From assembly GCF_000613245.1 (NCBI RefSeq), contig NZ_HG964936.1, forward strand, positions 741,493-805,492: a stretch of DNA of 64,000 nt, in the 5' to 3' direction. The DNA is from Mycobacterium asiaticum DSM 44297. GTDB taxonomy: Bacteria; Actinomycetota; Actinomycetes; Mycobacteriales; Mycobacteriaceae. Under the pieces are notes generated by a model that saw nothing but the letters and a program-made list of their open reading frames with translations, did no database searches and had not been told where the DNA came from. Each line of letters begins with the position of its first letter. Within the stretch, counting starts at the first letter, position 1. Made by a program: the position numbers and the translations under genes. Positions 50,924 to 60,335 of this stretch are shown here, piece after piece.

Positions 50924-52171
50924 CTAATGCTCGCGACGGGCGTTCATCGACCGTGCTACCAGGATCAATCCGAACACGATGACAGTGCCGATGACGGCCA
51001 CCCCCACCCGGATCGGCAGCGTGTCCGCCGACGACATCAGCCCAGCCGCCTGGTTGTTCTCCGGGGCTCGGTTGGCGGGGTTGGGATTGCTGGGCAACAG
51101 CGACGGGTCGGGTTCGATGAGCGAGCCGACCTGCGTGCCCTGCGGGGTGCCGAAACCGTAGTCCAGTAGGTGCGCCGCCTGCTCCCAGGGTGCGATCGGT
51201 TGCCGGGTGCCGTGCAGCAGGACAGCAACCAGCCGGCGGCCGTTGCGGTTGGCCGCGCCCACAAAGGTCTGGCCGGCGTCGTCGGTGTAGCCGGTCTTGC
51301 CGCCCATCGCGCCGGGGTAGTGGTAGAGCAGCTGGTTGTCGTTCTCCAGCTCGTAGCCCGGGTGGTCGCCGTGGCCGGGGAAGTCGAATGTCCTGGTCGC
51401 GACGATGTCGGCGAAGACGGGGTTGCGCCAGGCGTATCGGTAGAACAACCCGATGTCATAGGCCGAGGTGCTCATGCCGGGCCCGTCGAGCCCGGACGGT
51501 GTGGCCACCCGGGTGTCCCGTCCGCCGAGTTTGGCGGCCAGCACGTTGAGCTTCTCCAGCGCCGCCTGCATGCCGCCGAGCTGCATCGCCAGCGCGTGCG
51601 CCGCGTCGTTGCCCGAGTGCATCAACAAGCCGTGCAGCAATTGGTTGATGGTGTATACGCCGCCGGCGTCGACCCCGACCTTGGTGCCCTCGGCGGCCGC
51701 GTCGTCATCGGTGCCCGGGACCGTCTTGTTCTGGTTGAACGCGTTGATTGAGGCCATCGCGACCAGCACCTTGATGATGCTGGCGGGGCGGTGCCGGCCG
51801 TGCGGATCCTTCGCGGCGATCACGGCGCCACTGTCGAGGTCCGCGACCAGCCACGCCTCGGCGGACACATCCCCGGGGACCGGTGGGGTGTCCGGGGCGG
51901 TGATGATGCCGCAGCCGCCCAGCGCGTTCCCGCCGATCGGCGTCGGAGGCAGGGCCAGGGGGAGCGGCGGGTCGCCGGCCTTCGGCACCTCGGAGGAGTC
52001 GACGGCGGGTGGGGTGTTGATCATGTATGGGCAGTTCTCGGACCCGGCATTCACCGCGGCGCTGGGCTCGGCCCGAGCCGCCGGAAGCGTCAGCGCGCCC
52101 GGTCCGGTGACCGCCAAAAACGCTGCGGCCAGGCACGATGCGGCGCGCAAAGAGATCCGTGAAAACAGCAT
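50924..52171 (-). CDS. dacB1: D-alanyl-D-alanine carboxypeptidase DacB1
   Basis: A 415-residue S11-family penicillin-binding protein that trims the terminal D-Ala of peptidoglycan pentapeptides. N-terminal signal ([21 protein letters not shown]...), then active-site SxxK as SIIK ([11 protein letters not shown]), SxN as SGN ([10 protein letters not shown]) and the KTG triad ([11 protein letters not shown]). A C-terminal helix ([18 protein letters not shown]) followed by RSMNARREH anchors it to the membrane. The ATG at 52171 starts the signal peptide; the open frame extends further upstream without merit. It corresponds to Rv3330. Confidence 0.93.
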   Translation of the reverse strand: MLFSRISLRAASCLAAAFLAVTGPGALTLPAARAEPSAAVNAGSENCPYMINTPPAVDSSEVPKAGDPPLPLALPPTPIGGNALGGCGIITAPDTPPVPGDVSAEAWLVADLDSGAVIAAKDPHGRHRPASIIKVLVAMASINAFNQNKTVPGTDDDAAAEGTKVGVDAGGVYTINQLLHGLLMHSGNDAAHALAMQLGGMQAALEKLNVLAAKLGGRDTRVATPSGLDGPGMSTSAYDIGLFYRYAWRNPVFADIVATRTFDFPGHGDHPGYELENDNQLLYHYPGAMGGKTGYTDDAGQTFVGAANRNGRRLVAVLLHGTRQPIAPWEQAAHLLDYGFGTPQGTQVGSLIEPDPSLLPSNPNPANRAPENNQAAGLMSSADTLPIRVGVAVIGTVIVFGLILVARSMNARREH

Positions 52172-52244
52172 CGCTGAGCAGATTAAGTGATCGAACGCGG
52201 GATCGCAGGGTGCCGCGCGGTGTTGGATTTCCTGCGCTGCCTGC

Positions 52245-52916
52245 TCAGAAGTCGAGCCCGTATCCCCCGCGCAGGTCTGTGTGTGCGGCCGCCAGGACGC
52301 GGTCGCACAAATCCACCAGGGCGTCGAGGTCGAGATCGGAATCTTTGCCCAGCATGTCCAGGAACACCGTCTCCTGCCTCCGCAGCTCGGACCACTTGAG
52401 TTCGCCCTCGTAGTACACGGTCGCGTCTTCGGCAGGTGCGGGGCAGGCCGCGGACTGGGCCAACTGCCGCTTGCACGCATCCAGCTGGGTCAGCGAGTAG
52501 CCGTGCTCGCGGAACTGACGATCCCACTCGTCGAGCAGCAGACCTACCAGCTCTTGCACCGGCGGTGCGGCGTAGACCAATAGTTCGGCCACTCCGTCGT
52601 CAAGGCCCAGTCGCATGCGGAAGTCATAGAGCTCCCGGATGGCCTCGGCGCGCCGCTGGGTAGCGATCTCCGCGGCGGTCCCGCGCCCCTCGTATTGGGC
52701 CGCGCGTTTGACGTACATGGTCGCCGAAATCAGCGATTTGAGCACCGCCTTCTTGTCATCGGCAGCCCGCTTTTCAAAGTCGAGCACTCGTTCGTGCCGG
52801 CGGTCTTCCGCTTTGTTCCTGGCGTCGATGCGCTTAGTCCAGACCGCGACGGTGGCGCTCGAAATCACGGAGGCGAGAGGGACGAGCGCGTTTGCTATCA
52901 CCGTCATCCAGTTCAT
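52245..52916 (-). CDS. Membrane-anchored coiled-coil protein of unknown function
   Basis: A 223-residue protein with one N-terminal membrane segment (about 5-26: [21 protein letters not shown]). A charged helical, probably coiled-coil, stretch follows ([33 protein letters not shown] begins near residue 28), then a helical domain. No catalytic motif recognised. It lies 73 bases upstream of dacB1 on the same strand. Confidence 0.7.
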   Translation of the reverse strand: MNWMTVIANALVPLASVISSATVAVWTKRIDARNKAEDRRHERVLDFEKRAADDKKAVLKSLISATMYVKRAAQYEGRGTAAEIATQRRAEAIRELYDFRMRLGLDDGVAELLVYAAPPVQELVGLLLDEWDRQFREHGYSLTQLDACKRQLAQSAACPAPAEDATVYYEGELKWSELRRQETVFLDMLGKDSDLDLDALVDLCDRVLAAAHTDLRGGYGLDF

Positions 52917-53003
52917 CCGTCGACCCTAAAACTCGCGGCTCGAAGTCCGCACGTAAACGGGTGAGAGACAGGACTCGCGCCCCGCGAGAGCAGCCCAGCA
53001 ACA

Positions 53004-53037
53004 TTTGACAGTGTCAAAAATAGGTGTGACACTGTCA
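53004..53037. promoter_or_regulatory. Two palindromic operators upstream of the MerR gene
   Basis: TTTGACAGTGTCAAA (53004-53018, perfect 7-1-7 palindrome) and TGACACTGTCA (53027-53037, perfect 5-1-5) share the TGACA-TGTCA core, and their centres are 21 bases apart (two helical turns). They end five bases before the MerR-family ATG. Autoregulation by the MerR protein is the simplest reading. Confidence 0.75.
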
Positions 53038-53042
53038 TCAGT

Positions 53043-53609
53043 ATGAAATTGCTTACGCTATCCGAGTTCGCCACCGCGGCCGCCGCCGCGGTGCAGGCGT
53101 CCGGCGCCGTGCCGGAGAATCGGCAAGCCAAGCCGATCCCGGCCGAGCGCATGGTCCGCTACTACACCGCGCGGGGCTTGCTGCCCCGGCCGGGTAACCG
53201 GGGGCGGGCGCTGACCTATGGGCGCTCACACCTGATCCGGCTGGTCGCCATCAAACGGTTGCAGGGCCAGGGCCTGTCGCTGGAGGAGATCGCTGAGCGA
53301 CTCGACGGCATGACGGCGGCGCAGGAAGAGGCGCTGGCCGCCATCCCGGAGGCGGCGATGCCTGCGGATCTGGGCGATCCCGAACCGACGCCCGAAGCCG
53401 CGCGCGCCGCCGGCCCGTTCTGGCGGATGGCCCCCAAGGCCCCCGAACCGGCTGCCGAACCGGCCGTCACCAACCTGCAGGCCGTGCGGCTGTCCGACAC
53501 TGTCACCTTGCTGGTCGACGGCGACGGGCTGCCGTCCCTCGATGCCCTGCGCCATGCCGCGGCCCCGCTGCTGGACCTCATCGCCCACACCCGAAAGGAC
53601 TCGTCATGA
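53043..53609 (+). CDS. MerR-family transcriptional regulator (Rv3334-like)
   Basis: A 188-residue regulator. The winged helix is N-terminal: YYTARGLLPRPGNRGRALTYGRSHLIRLVAIKRLQGQGLSLEEIAERL, with an unusual ~35-residue Ala-rich extension before it (LSEFATAAAAAVQASG). The C-terminal half is Pro/Ala-rich and lacks the Cys pair of metal-sensing MerR proteins; it ends in a small domain (VRLSDTVTLLVDGDGLPSLDALRHAAAPLLDLI). The ATG follows two palindromes. Its stop overlaps the VIT-VWA start (ATGA), so the two are made together and the regulator probably controls the downstream gene. Confidence 0.88.
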   Translation: MKLLTLSEFATAAAAAVQASGAVPENRQAKPIPAERMVRYYTARGLLPRPGNRGRALTYGRSHLIRLVAIKRLQGQGLSLEEIAERLDGMTAAQEEALAAIPEAAMPADLGDPEPTPEAARAAGPFWRMAPKAPEPAAEPAVTNLQAVRLSDTVTLLVDGDGLPSLDALRHAAAPLLDLIAHTRKDSS

Positions 53610-55861
53610 GTGCTCAGTTGTTACCCCTGCTGCCCGCCGGCCCCGCACACCCGGTTCGGGCGGGCAGGCCGACGTGCGGTGAGTTGTCGGGATCGGACGG
53701 CCGATCCCTGCCACTGAAGTCGCTCAGCGTCGATGCCGCCCTGGTCGGCCTGACCGCCACGTCCACCGTGCGCCAGCGGTTCGTCAACACCGGCGACACC
53801 ACCATCGAGGCGACCTACGTATTTCCCCTGCCGGCCCGCGCCGGGGTGACCGACTTCGCCGCCGACCTGGCGGGGCGGCGCGTGATCGGGGTCCTCAAGG
53901 AACGGGGTCACGCCCGCGCCGACTACGAGCAGGCGCTGCTCGCCGGCCAGCGCGCCGCGATCGTCGAAGAGGACCGCTCGGACGTGTTCTCGGTGCGCGT
54001 CGGCAATCTCGGCCCAGGCGAGGAAGCCACCATCGAGTTGCGGCTGACGGGGCCGCTGTCGTTCGAGGACGGCGAGGCGACGTTCCGATTTCCCCTGGTG
54101 GTGGCCCCGCGGTACACGGCAGGAAAGCCATTGCCGGGTGACCGGACCGGCGCCGGCCTGGCCGACGACACCGACGCGGTGCCCGACGCGTCGCGGGTCA
54201 CGCCACCACGCCTGGCTGCAGACGACGAACGCCTCGATCTGCAGATCGAGCTGACCCTCGACGGCGCCGGCCTGCCGGTGTCCGATCTGCGGTCCAGCCT
54301 GCCCACGGCGGTGTCCGAAGTCGACGGCGCGACCCGGCTACTGGTGGAGCGGGGCGCGCGGGCCGACCGGGACTTCGTGTTGCGCTTCCGCATCGACCGC
54401 GGGGAGCTGTCGTCGTCGGCGCTGTTGGTCCCGGACGGCGAGGGTGACGAGGGCACCTGGTCGGTGACGCTGGTGCCCCCCGCCGAAAGCGGCAGCGCAC
54501 CGCGCGACGTGGTGGTGTTGCTGGACCGCTCGGGTTCGATGCACGGCTGGAAGATGATCGCCGCCCGCCGGGCCGCGGGCCGGATTGTGGACATGCTGGA
54601 TGCCGTCGACCGGTTCTGCGTGCTGGCCTTCGACGACCGCATCGACAGTCCGGCGGGGCTACCGGCGAGCTTGGTCGATGCCAGCGACCGGAACCGGTTC
54701 GCCGCCGCCTCGTGGCTGGGCGGGCTGGAGAGCCGGGGCGGCACCGAAATGGCCCAGCCGCTGTTCAAGGCTGCCCAGCTGCTCGCCGGCTCGGGTGAAG
54801 ACCGGCTGGCCAGCGTTGTCTTGGTGACCGATGGCCAGATCACCGGGGAGGACCAGCTGTTGGCGACGCTGGCGCCGGCTCTGGGCGACACGCGCATCTA
54901 TTGTGTGGGAATCGACCGGGCGGTCAACGCCGGCTTCCTGGACCGGCTGGCGAAGCTGGGCCGCGGCCGATCCGAACTGGTCGAGTCCGAGGAGCGCCTG
55001 GATGAGGCGATGGCGCGGCTGGCGCGGACCATCGGACGTCCGGCGCTGACCGGATTGCGGGTGAGCGCCGACGGGATCGAGATCGTCGACGGCACCCTCA
55101 CACCGGGCCGGTTGCCCGACGCCTTCGCCGGCGTGCCGTGGGTGGTTTCCGGGCGTTACCGGGGTGGGGAAGCCGCGACGCTACAGGTAGCGGGGGACGA
55201 CTCGGCCGTGGTGACGCTGCCCGCTCAAGTGGCCCCGGAAGCGGTTGCGGTGCGGACGATTTGGGCGCGATCGGTGGTCCGTGACCTGGAGGACGACTAT
55301 GCGTCGTACGGCGCGGACGAAGAGCTGGCCGAACGGATCGTCGCGCATTCGGTCCGGTTCGGGGTGCTGTCCCGGTTCACCGCGTTCGTGGCCGTCGACC
55401 CGGAACGCACTGACGCCGGCCCGCTGACCGACGTGATCCAACCCGTCGAGGAGCCGTCGGGATGGGCAACGACCGTGGGCTTCGTCCAGGCGGCGAAGGT
55501 ATCGGCACCTGCCTTTGACATGGTCATGCCCGCACCCATGGCCGCGCCCCCACCTGTGCCCGCAGGGAGGAAGCCGGCGCCGATGCGGCCGCTGGACAAG
55601 CTGCTCAAGGTGGTGGAGAAGAGCGCGCAAGTCCGTCGTTCCGGGCTGGACACGGTGCTCGACGAGCTCAAGCAGCACCGCGACGCGGAGTCCGACCGGG
55701 AACTGCGCGCGGCGCTCGACCAGTTGTGCGCGGCGCTGGCGCGGTTCCTAAAGCACCCGTCGGGGCCGCAGGGGCGGCAACTGCTGGTCGCGGTCGACGC
55801 GGTGAAGCGGGCGCTGGCCGCCCAAGGCAGGCAGGCGAGCAGGCGGCGCTTCTGGACGTAA
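53606..55861 (+). CDS. VIT and von Willebrand factor A domain protein
   Basis: A 751-residue protein. VIT domain at about residues 20-150 (RQRFVNTGDTTIEATYVFPLP, GVLKERGHARADYEQAL). VWA domain at ~295-470 with the MIDAS motif DRSGSMHGWK and the second metal-binding part (GGTEMAQPLFKA, VVLVTDGQITGEDQL). The last ~120 residues are helical (KLLKVVEKSAQVRRSGLDTVLDELKQ). No signal peptide or TM helix, so probably cytoplasmic, unlike animal inter-alpha-trypsin inhibitors. Bacterial functions are little known. It is coupled to an upstream MerR regulator. Confidence 0.9.
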   Translation: MSAQLLPLLPAGPAHPVRAGRPTCGELSGSDGRSLPLKSLSVDAALVGLTATSTVRQRFVNTGDTTIEATYVFPLPARAGVTDFAADLAGRRVIGVLKERGHARADYEQALLAGQRAAIVEEDRSDVFSVRVGNLGPGEEATIELRLTGPLSFEDGEATFRFPLVVAPRYTAGKPLPGDRTGAGLADDTDAVPDASRVTPPRLAADDERLDLQIELTLDGAGLPVSDLRSSLPTAVSEVDGATRLLVERGARADRDFVLRFRIDRGELSSSALLVPDGEGDEGTWSVTLVPPAESGSAPRDVVVLLDRSGSMHGWKMIAARRAAGRIVDMLDAVDRFCVLAFDDRIDSPAGLPASLVDASDRNRFAAASWLGGLESRGGTEMAQPLFKAAQLLAGSGEDRLASVVLVTDGQITGEDQLLATLAPALGDTRIYCVGIDRAVNAGFLDRLAKLGRGRSELVESEERLDEAMARLARTIGRPALTGLRVSADGIEIVDGTLTPGRLPDAFAGVPWVVSGRYRGGEAATLQVAGDDSAVVTLPAQVAPEAVAVRTIWARSVVRDLEDDYASYGADEELAERIVAHSVRFGVLSRFTAFVAVDPERTDAGPLTDVIQPVEEPSGWATTVGFVQAAKVSAPAFDMVMPAPMAAPPPVPAGRKPAPMRPLDKLLKVVEKSAQVRRSGLDTVLDELKQHRDAESDRELRAALDQLCAALARFLKHPSGPQGRQLLVAVDAVKRALAAQGRQASRRRFWT

Positions 55862-55947
55862 GTCCGTCCGGCGCGAACGTGCGCAGATTGCCGGTGCCAG
55901 CGGCGTGTCGCCGCGCATCTACGCACGCTCGCGAACCGGCGCGTGCG

Positions 55948-57276
55948 TCAGTCCACCCTGATGTCGTTCAGGACGCCACGCAGGATCGACTCGATGGCGT
56001 CGAACTCGGCTGGACCGCTGATCAACGGCGGCGCGATCTGGATGACGGTGTCGCCGCGGTCGTCGGTGCGGCAGTACAGCCCGGCTTCGAAGAGCGCCGC
56101 CCCAACCCGCTTGAGCAGAGCGGAACGTTCGTCGTCGGCGAACTTCTGCCTGGTCGCCTGGTCTTTGACCAATTCGATGCCGAAGAAGAAGCCTTCGCCG
56201 CGGACGTCGCCGACGATCGGTAGGTCGTAGAGCCTTTCCAGGGTGGCGCGCAGGGCAGGGGACTGGTTCTTCACGTGGTCGTTGAGGCCTTCGCGTTCGA
56301 AGATGTCGAGGTTGGCCAGCGCAACCGCCGCCGACACTGGGTGGCCGCCGAAGGTGTAACCGTGCCGGAACGTCGTCTTGCCGTCGTTGAACGGTTCGAA
56401 CACCCGGTCGCTGGCGATCATCGCACCCAACGGCGAGTAGCCCGACGTCATGCCCTTGGCGCAGGTGATCATGTCCGGCACATAGCCGAAGTCGTCGCAG
56501 GCGAACATGGATCCGATCCGACCGAAGGCGCAGATCACCTCGTCGGAAACCAGCAATACGTCGTAGGAGTCGCAGATCTCGCGGACCCGCTCGAAATAGC
56601 CCGGCGGCGGCGGGTAGGAGCCGCCGGCGTTCTGCACCGGCTCCAGGAAGACGGCGGCGACGGTTTCGGGGCCCTCGAACTCGATGGCTTCGGCGATGCG
56701 GTCGGCTGCCCATCGACCGAATGCCTTCGCGTCCTCGGCATACGGCTCCGGCGCGCGGTAGAAGTTGGTGTTGGGCACCCGGAACCCGCCCGGCGCCAAC
56801 GGCTCGAAAGCTTCCTTGTACTTCGGCAGGCCGGTGATCGACAACGCACCCTGGGTGGTGCCGTGGTAGGCGATGGCGCGCGAAATCACTTTGTACTTGT
56901 TGGGTTTGCCGACGAGCTTGTAGTACTGCTTGGCAGCCTTCCATGCGGTTTCGACGGCCTCGGTGCCGCCGTTGGTGAAGAAGACCCGGTTCAGATCTCC
57001 CGGCGTGTAACCGGCGAGGCGCTCGGACAATTCGATGGCCGGCGGCGTGGTGTTGCCCCACAGCGGGAAGAACGCCAGTTTCTCGGCTTGGCGCGCGGCG
57101 GCCTCGGCGAGTTCGGTGCGGCCGTAGCCGACCTGCACGACGAACAGACCCGACAGTGCGTCGAGGTAGCTCTTGCCGCGGTCATCGAAGATGGTGACCC
57201 CTTCGCCGCGGGTGATGACGGGTGGCGTGATGCCGTTGCCGTGCTGGGCGAAGTGGAGCCAGAGATTTCTGGACAT
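55948..57276 (-). CDS. Class III aminotransferase (Rv3329-like)
   Basis: A 442-residue PLP-dependent omega-aminotransferase. FFTNGGTEAVETAWKAAKQYY holds the phosphate-binding Gly-Thr. LLVSDEVICAFGRIGSMFACD supplies the PLP-ring Asp. TCAKGMTSGYSPLGAMI holds the PLP lysine. The C-terminal GEGFFFGIELV is typical. The amino donor/acceptor pair is unknown. Start ATG 57276 (MSRNLWLHFAQHG). It is divergent from sigJ with only 32 bases between them, as in M. tuberculosis. Confidence 0.92.
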   Translation of the reverse strand: MSRNLWLHFAQHGNGITPPVITRGEGVTIFDDRGKSYLDALSGLFVVQVGYGRTELAEAAARQAEKLAFFPLWGNTTPPAIELSERLAGYTPGDLNRVFFTNGGTEAVETAWKAAKQYYKLVGKPNKYKVISRAIAYHGTTQGALSITGLPKYKEAFEPLAPGGFRVPNTNFYRAPEPYAEDAKAFGRWAADRIAEAIEFEGPETVAAVFLEPVQNAGGSYPPPPGYFERVREICDSYDVLLVSDEVICAFGRIGSMFACDDFGYVPDMITCAKGMTSGYSPLGAMIASDRVFEPFNDGKTTFRHGYTFGGHPVSAAVALANLDIFEREGLNDHVKNQSPALRATLERLYDLPIVGDVRGEGFFFGIELVKDQATRQKFADDERSALLKRVGAALFEAGLYCRTDDRGDTVIQIAPPLISGPAEFDAIESILRGVLNDIRVD

Positions 57277-57308
57277 AGTGATCGCGAGCCTAGCGTTAGG
57301 CTCACAAT

Positions 57309-58220
57309 ATGGCGGTAGCCCAGCAGGTCTCCGAGTTCGAGGCGCTGCGGCCACATCTCATGTCGGTCGCCTACCGGCTGACCGGCACGGTGGCCGACGC
57401 GGAAGACATCGTCCAGGACGCATGGCTACGTTGGTCCACCCAGGACAGGGCGATCGACAACCTCCAGGCGTGGCTGACCACGGTGGTGAGCCGACTCGGT
57501 CTGGACCGGCTGCGGTCGGCGGCGCACCGGCGCGAGTCCTACACCGGCAATTGGTTGCCCGAGCCGGTGGTGATGCCCTTCTCGGATTCGCCGGCCGATC
57601 CGCTGTCGGCCGTGGTGGCCGCCGAGGACGCCCGGTTCGCGGCCATGGTGGTGCTGGAACGGCTCAGCCCCGACCAGCGGGTGGCGTTTGTGCTGCACGA
57701 CGGGTTCTCGATGCCCTTCGCCGAAGTTGCCGAGGTGCTGGGTACCAGTGAGGCATCCGCCCGGCAGCTGGCGTCACGGGCCCGCAAGTCGGTTGCCGCC
57801 GCCCCGCCACCCGAGCCCGACCCCAGCCATGCGGAGGTGGTCGGCCGGTTAATGGCGGCCATGGCGGCCGGTGACATCGAGACAATAGTTTCGCTGCTGC
57901 ATCCCGACGTCACCTTCACCGGCGACGCGAACGGCAGGACATCGACGGCCGTTAACGTCATCCACGGAGTGGACAAGGTGGTCCGGTTCATGCTCGGCCT
58001 GGCCAACCGGTACGGCGACGGCTTCTACACCGAGCATCAGCTGGCCTTGGTCAACGGTGAACTCGGTTCGTACACAAAGGGTTTCCCGGCCACCGAGGGC
58101 CGCCGGGAGATGGCGCCGCGGATCACCGCGATGACGGTGCGCGACGGAAAGGTCGTGGCGCTCTGGGACATCGCCAACCCGGACAAGTTCACCGGCTCGC
58201 CGTTGCGGGAATCCGAGTAG
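57309..58220 (+). CDS. sigJ: ECF sigma factor SigJ
   Basis: A 303-residue ECF41-type sigma factor. Region 2 is FEALRPHLMSVAYRLTGTVADAEDIVQDAWLRW. Region 4 is RVAFVLHDGFSMPFAEVAEVLGTSEASARQLASRAR. A C-terminal SnoaL-like domain (~170-300) acts as a built-in regulator in this group. The N-terminal start at ATG 57309 is close to the family length (Rv3328c, 312 aa). No anti-sigma factor is visible; AhpD/CMD-family genes, the usual ECF41 targets, occur nearby (59626-60231). Confidence 0.93.
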   Translation: MAVAQQVSEFEALRPHLMSVAYRLTGTVADAEDIVQDAWLRWSTQDRAIDNLQAWLTTVVSRLGLDRLRSAAHRRESYTGNWLPEPVVMPFSDSPADPLSAVVAAEDARFAAMVVLERLSPDQRVAFVLHDGFSMPFAEVAEVLGTSEASARQLASRARKSVAAAPPPEPDPSHAEVVGRLMAAMAAGDIETIVSLLHPDVTFTGDANGRTSTAVNVIHGVDKVVRFMLGLANRYGDGFYTEHQLALVNGELGSYTKGFPATEGRREMAPRITAMTVRDGKVVALWDIANPDKFTGSPLRESE

Positions 58221-58224
58221 CGGA

Positions 58225-59616
58225 CTACGGCAGCACGATCCCGGTTGCCGGTCCCAAACTGATCAGCTGACCGCCCGGCGGGACGTACGGCCCAGCGGGG
58301 CCGTAGATGCCGAACACCGGGGCGGCCGGGGTACCGCCGGCATAGAAGTCATTGATCCAGCCGGTGGCCAGGGTGTACACCGCCGCGGTGGCACCCGGCG
58401 GCGAGAAACCGGTCAGCAGCTGGGCGGCGAGGTCGACGAGCGGGCTCCCGCCAAGCATCGAGTCGACATGCGAGCCGCCGACGATCTCGACGCCGGAGAA
58501 CTGCCCCGGGTACAAGGCGGCCAATTGAGTCGTGGTGGCACCGAACGCATTCCACGGTTGCGGTGGGGCGACGACCGCATACAGCGGGATGCTCGCCGCC
58601 TGCAGGTTGGCCACCGCGGACCCGAAGGCCGCGGCATTGTTGGCGACCCCGTCGAACATCACCACGCCGAGCAGATGATTGGTGCCGGCCCCGAGGTTCG
58701 TCACGTAACTGCTGGCCGCCATCGTCGCCAGGCCACCGCCGGCGGAGTGGCCGGTCAGCACGAAGTCCTGCGGCAGCGTGCCCGCTAAACCCGCCCAGCG
58801 CGCGGCGGCGTTCAGCGCCGATTGATCACCCAGGAAAAGCGAGCCCACACCCTGCTGCATCTGCGGACTGCTCAGCCACACCCCGAACGGCAACGGGACA
58901 GAGGGGATGGTGGGTGTCAGCACGACGCTGTTGGTCTGGCTGGCCAATTCGATGGCCAGCGGCTGGTAGAACCAGCCGATCGCGGCAAACCCGTGTTGCA
59001 GATAAGCGGTGCCGGCGGCGTCCACCACTCCGCTCGCCTGCGTCGGGAAGTACCACAGCGTCGGGGCGGGATAGTTGAACTGCGGAATCGTCAAGCCCAG
59101 GAACGAGCTTGGGCCGACCGGGATCTGCAGGAAGGAGAAGCCGATCCTGACCCCGGTCACGCCGTCGGTGCCGGCGACGGCCACCGTCGAGGGAAAGTTG
59201 ACCACCCCGCCGAGGCCCACGGTGTCACTGGCCCAGTTGAGCACGGCGCCCAGCGTCGCGGCCCCGGTGCCGCCGAACAGCGGCCGCCGGAAGCTTTCAA
59301 CTTGCTGCAACAGCGTCTGCAGCGTCGGCACACTCGCCGCTTCGGCGGCCGCATACCCCGTCGCGGCCGCGCTCAACGCACGCTCGAACTCGGCCTGGAA
59401 GAGGGCCGTGCGCGCGGTCAGCGCCTGAAACTCGTCGGCATAGCCGCCGAACAGACTCGCAACGGCGGCCGAGACCTCGTCACCGGCCGCAGCGAGAATC
59501 CGGGTGGTGGACGGCGCCGCGGCCGCGGCGGCCTCGCTGATCACCTGCCCGATGCCACCCAGGTCTGCCGATGCCGCGGCAAGCGCTTCGGGCACTGCGG
59601 TCAGGTACGACGACAT
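58225..59616 (-). CDS. PE-family protein with C-terminal alpha/beta-hydrolase domain
   Basis: A ~463-residue protein. The PE domain (MSSYLTAVPEALAAASADLGGIG..., residues 1-~95, YAAAEAASVP near its end) directs ESX secretion. After a linker (RRPLFGGTGAATLG) comes a hydrolase domain with nucleophile elbow VLTGHSAGGGLATMAAS. A putative acid is in a later VVMFDGVAN/IVGGSH region, and a His is present in GGSHVDSM. It is likely an extracellular lipase/esterase/cutinase-like enzyme; substrate unknown. ATG 59616 follows a GTG at 59619. It begins a few bases behind the AhpD-like gene on the same strand. Confidence 0.85.
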   Translation of the reverse strand: MSSYLTAVPEALAAASADLGGIGQVISEAAAAAAPSTTRILAAAGDEVSAAVASLFGGYADEFQALTARTALFQAEFERALSAAATGYAAAEAASVPTLQTLLQQVESFRRPLFGGTGAATLGAVLNWASDTVGLGGVVNFPSTVAVAGTDGVTGVRIGFSFLQIPVGPSSFLGLTIPQFNYPAPTLWYFPTQASGVVDAAGTAYLQHGFAAIGWFYQPLAIELASQTNSVVLTPTIPSVPLPFGVWLSSPQMQQGVGSLFLGDQSALNAAARWAGLAGTLPQDFVLTGHSAGGGLATMAASSYVTNLGAGTNHLLGVVMFDGVANNAAAFGSAVANLQAASIPLYAVVAPPQPWNAFGATTTQLAALYPGQFSGVEIVGGSHVDSMLGGSPLVDLAAQLLTGFSPPGATAAVYTLATGWINDFYAGGTPAAPVFGIYGPAGPYVPPGGQLISLGPATGIVLP

Positions 59617-59625
59617 CACCGCATG

Positions 59626-60231
59626 CTAGCCAGCCGGACGGGAGTTGGTTCCCGAATCGGCCCAAGGCACCCGGCAGGAGTCCCCGGAGCTGAAGCCCTG
59701 TTCGGTGATGCCCAGCGCCGAATACATCCGGGCCCGCATGTTCTCGATGCCGATCTGATAGCTCAGCTCGATGACGCCGGCCTCGCCGAACCGGGCGCGC
59801 AGGTCCTCGACCTGCTCGTCGGTGACCGAGTGCGGGTCGGTGGTCATGGCGTTGGCGTAGGCGATCGCTGCGCGCTCGTCGTCGGTGAAGGCCGGTGAGG
59901 TGGCGTAATTATCGATGTCCTTCAGGCGCTCGATATCCAGGCCGTCCAGTCGCTGCAGCATGGAACCGAAGTCGACGCACCAGGAGCAACCGATGGTTCG
60001 CGCTGCCCAGAACACGGCCAACTCGCGCACACTGGCCGGCAGTGTGCGCGATGCGCTCTGCAGCATCGTCTCGTGCACGGCGTTGGCGATCAGCAACCGT
60101 GGGTGGTGCGCGGCGACGCTGAACGGTTCCGGAACTTCACCGAAGCGCCGCTTGGCGACGCGGTACATGGCGCGGACCAGCAGGCCGGCGCGCTTGGGGG
60201 GCAAGGGCTCGATGCGGGTTTTCTGTGTCAT
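59626..60231 (-). CDS. Carboxymuconolactone decarboxylase/AhpD-family protein
   Basis: A 201-residue CMD-family protein. The redox centre is IGCSWCVDFG (CxxC) near residue 82, in the context SVRELAVFWAARTIGCSWCVDFG. Related helices DDERAAIAYANAMT and ELSYQIGIENMRARM follow. Proposed roles are peroxide reduction or antioxidant adaptor. The ECF41 sigma factor SigJ is encoded close by, and ECF41 regulons commonly include CMD-family genes; that link is inference. It overlaps nothing downstream except a six-to-nine-base gap to the PE hydrolase gene. Confidence 0.9.
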   Translation of the reverse strand: MTQKTRIEPLPPKRAGLLVRAMYRVAKRRFGEVPEPFSVAAHHPRLLIANAVHETMLQSASRTLPASVRELAVFWAARTIGCSWCVDFGSMLQRLDGLDIERLKDIDNYATSPAFTDDERAAIAYANAMTTDPHSVTDEQVEDLRARFGEAGVIELSYQIGIENMRARMYSALGITEQGFSSGDSCRVPWADSGTNSRPAG

Positions 60232-60335
60232 ACCAGTCAGACGAGGCAGCCCGCGCGGACGTGACAGCCCACGTCAGCAGGGGTCTCCAAGAATCTGTCA
60301 AGAATCCTTCAAGCGCTGCATCCGAGTCTGGCTCA

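Noticed and set aside
60225..60335. Upstream extension of the condensation-like frame to GTG 60225
   Set aside because: It would overlap the start codon of the divergent AhpD-like gene, and the extra residues show no condensation-domain similarity.
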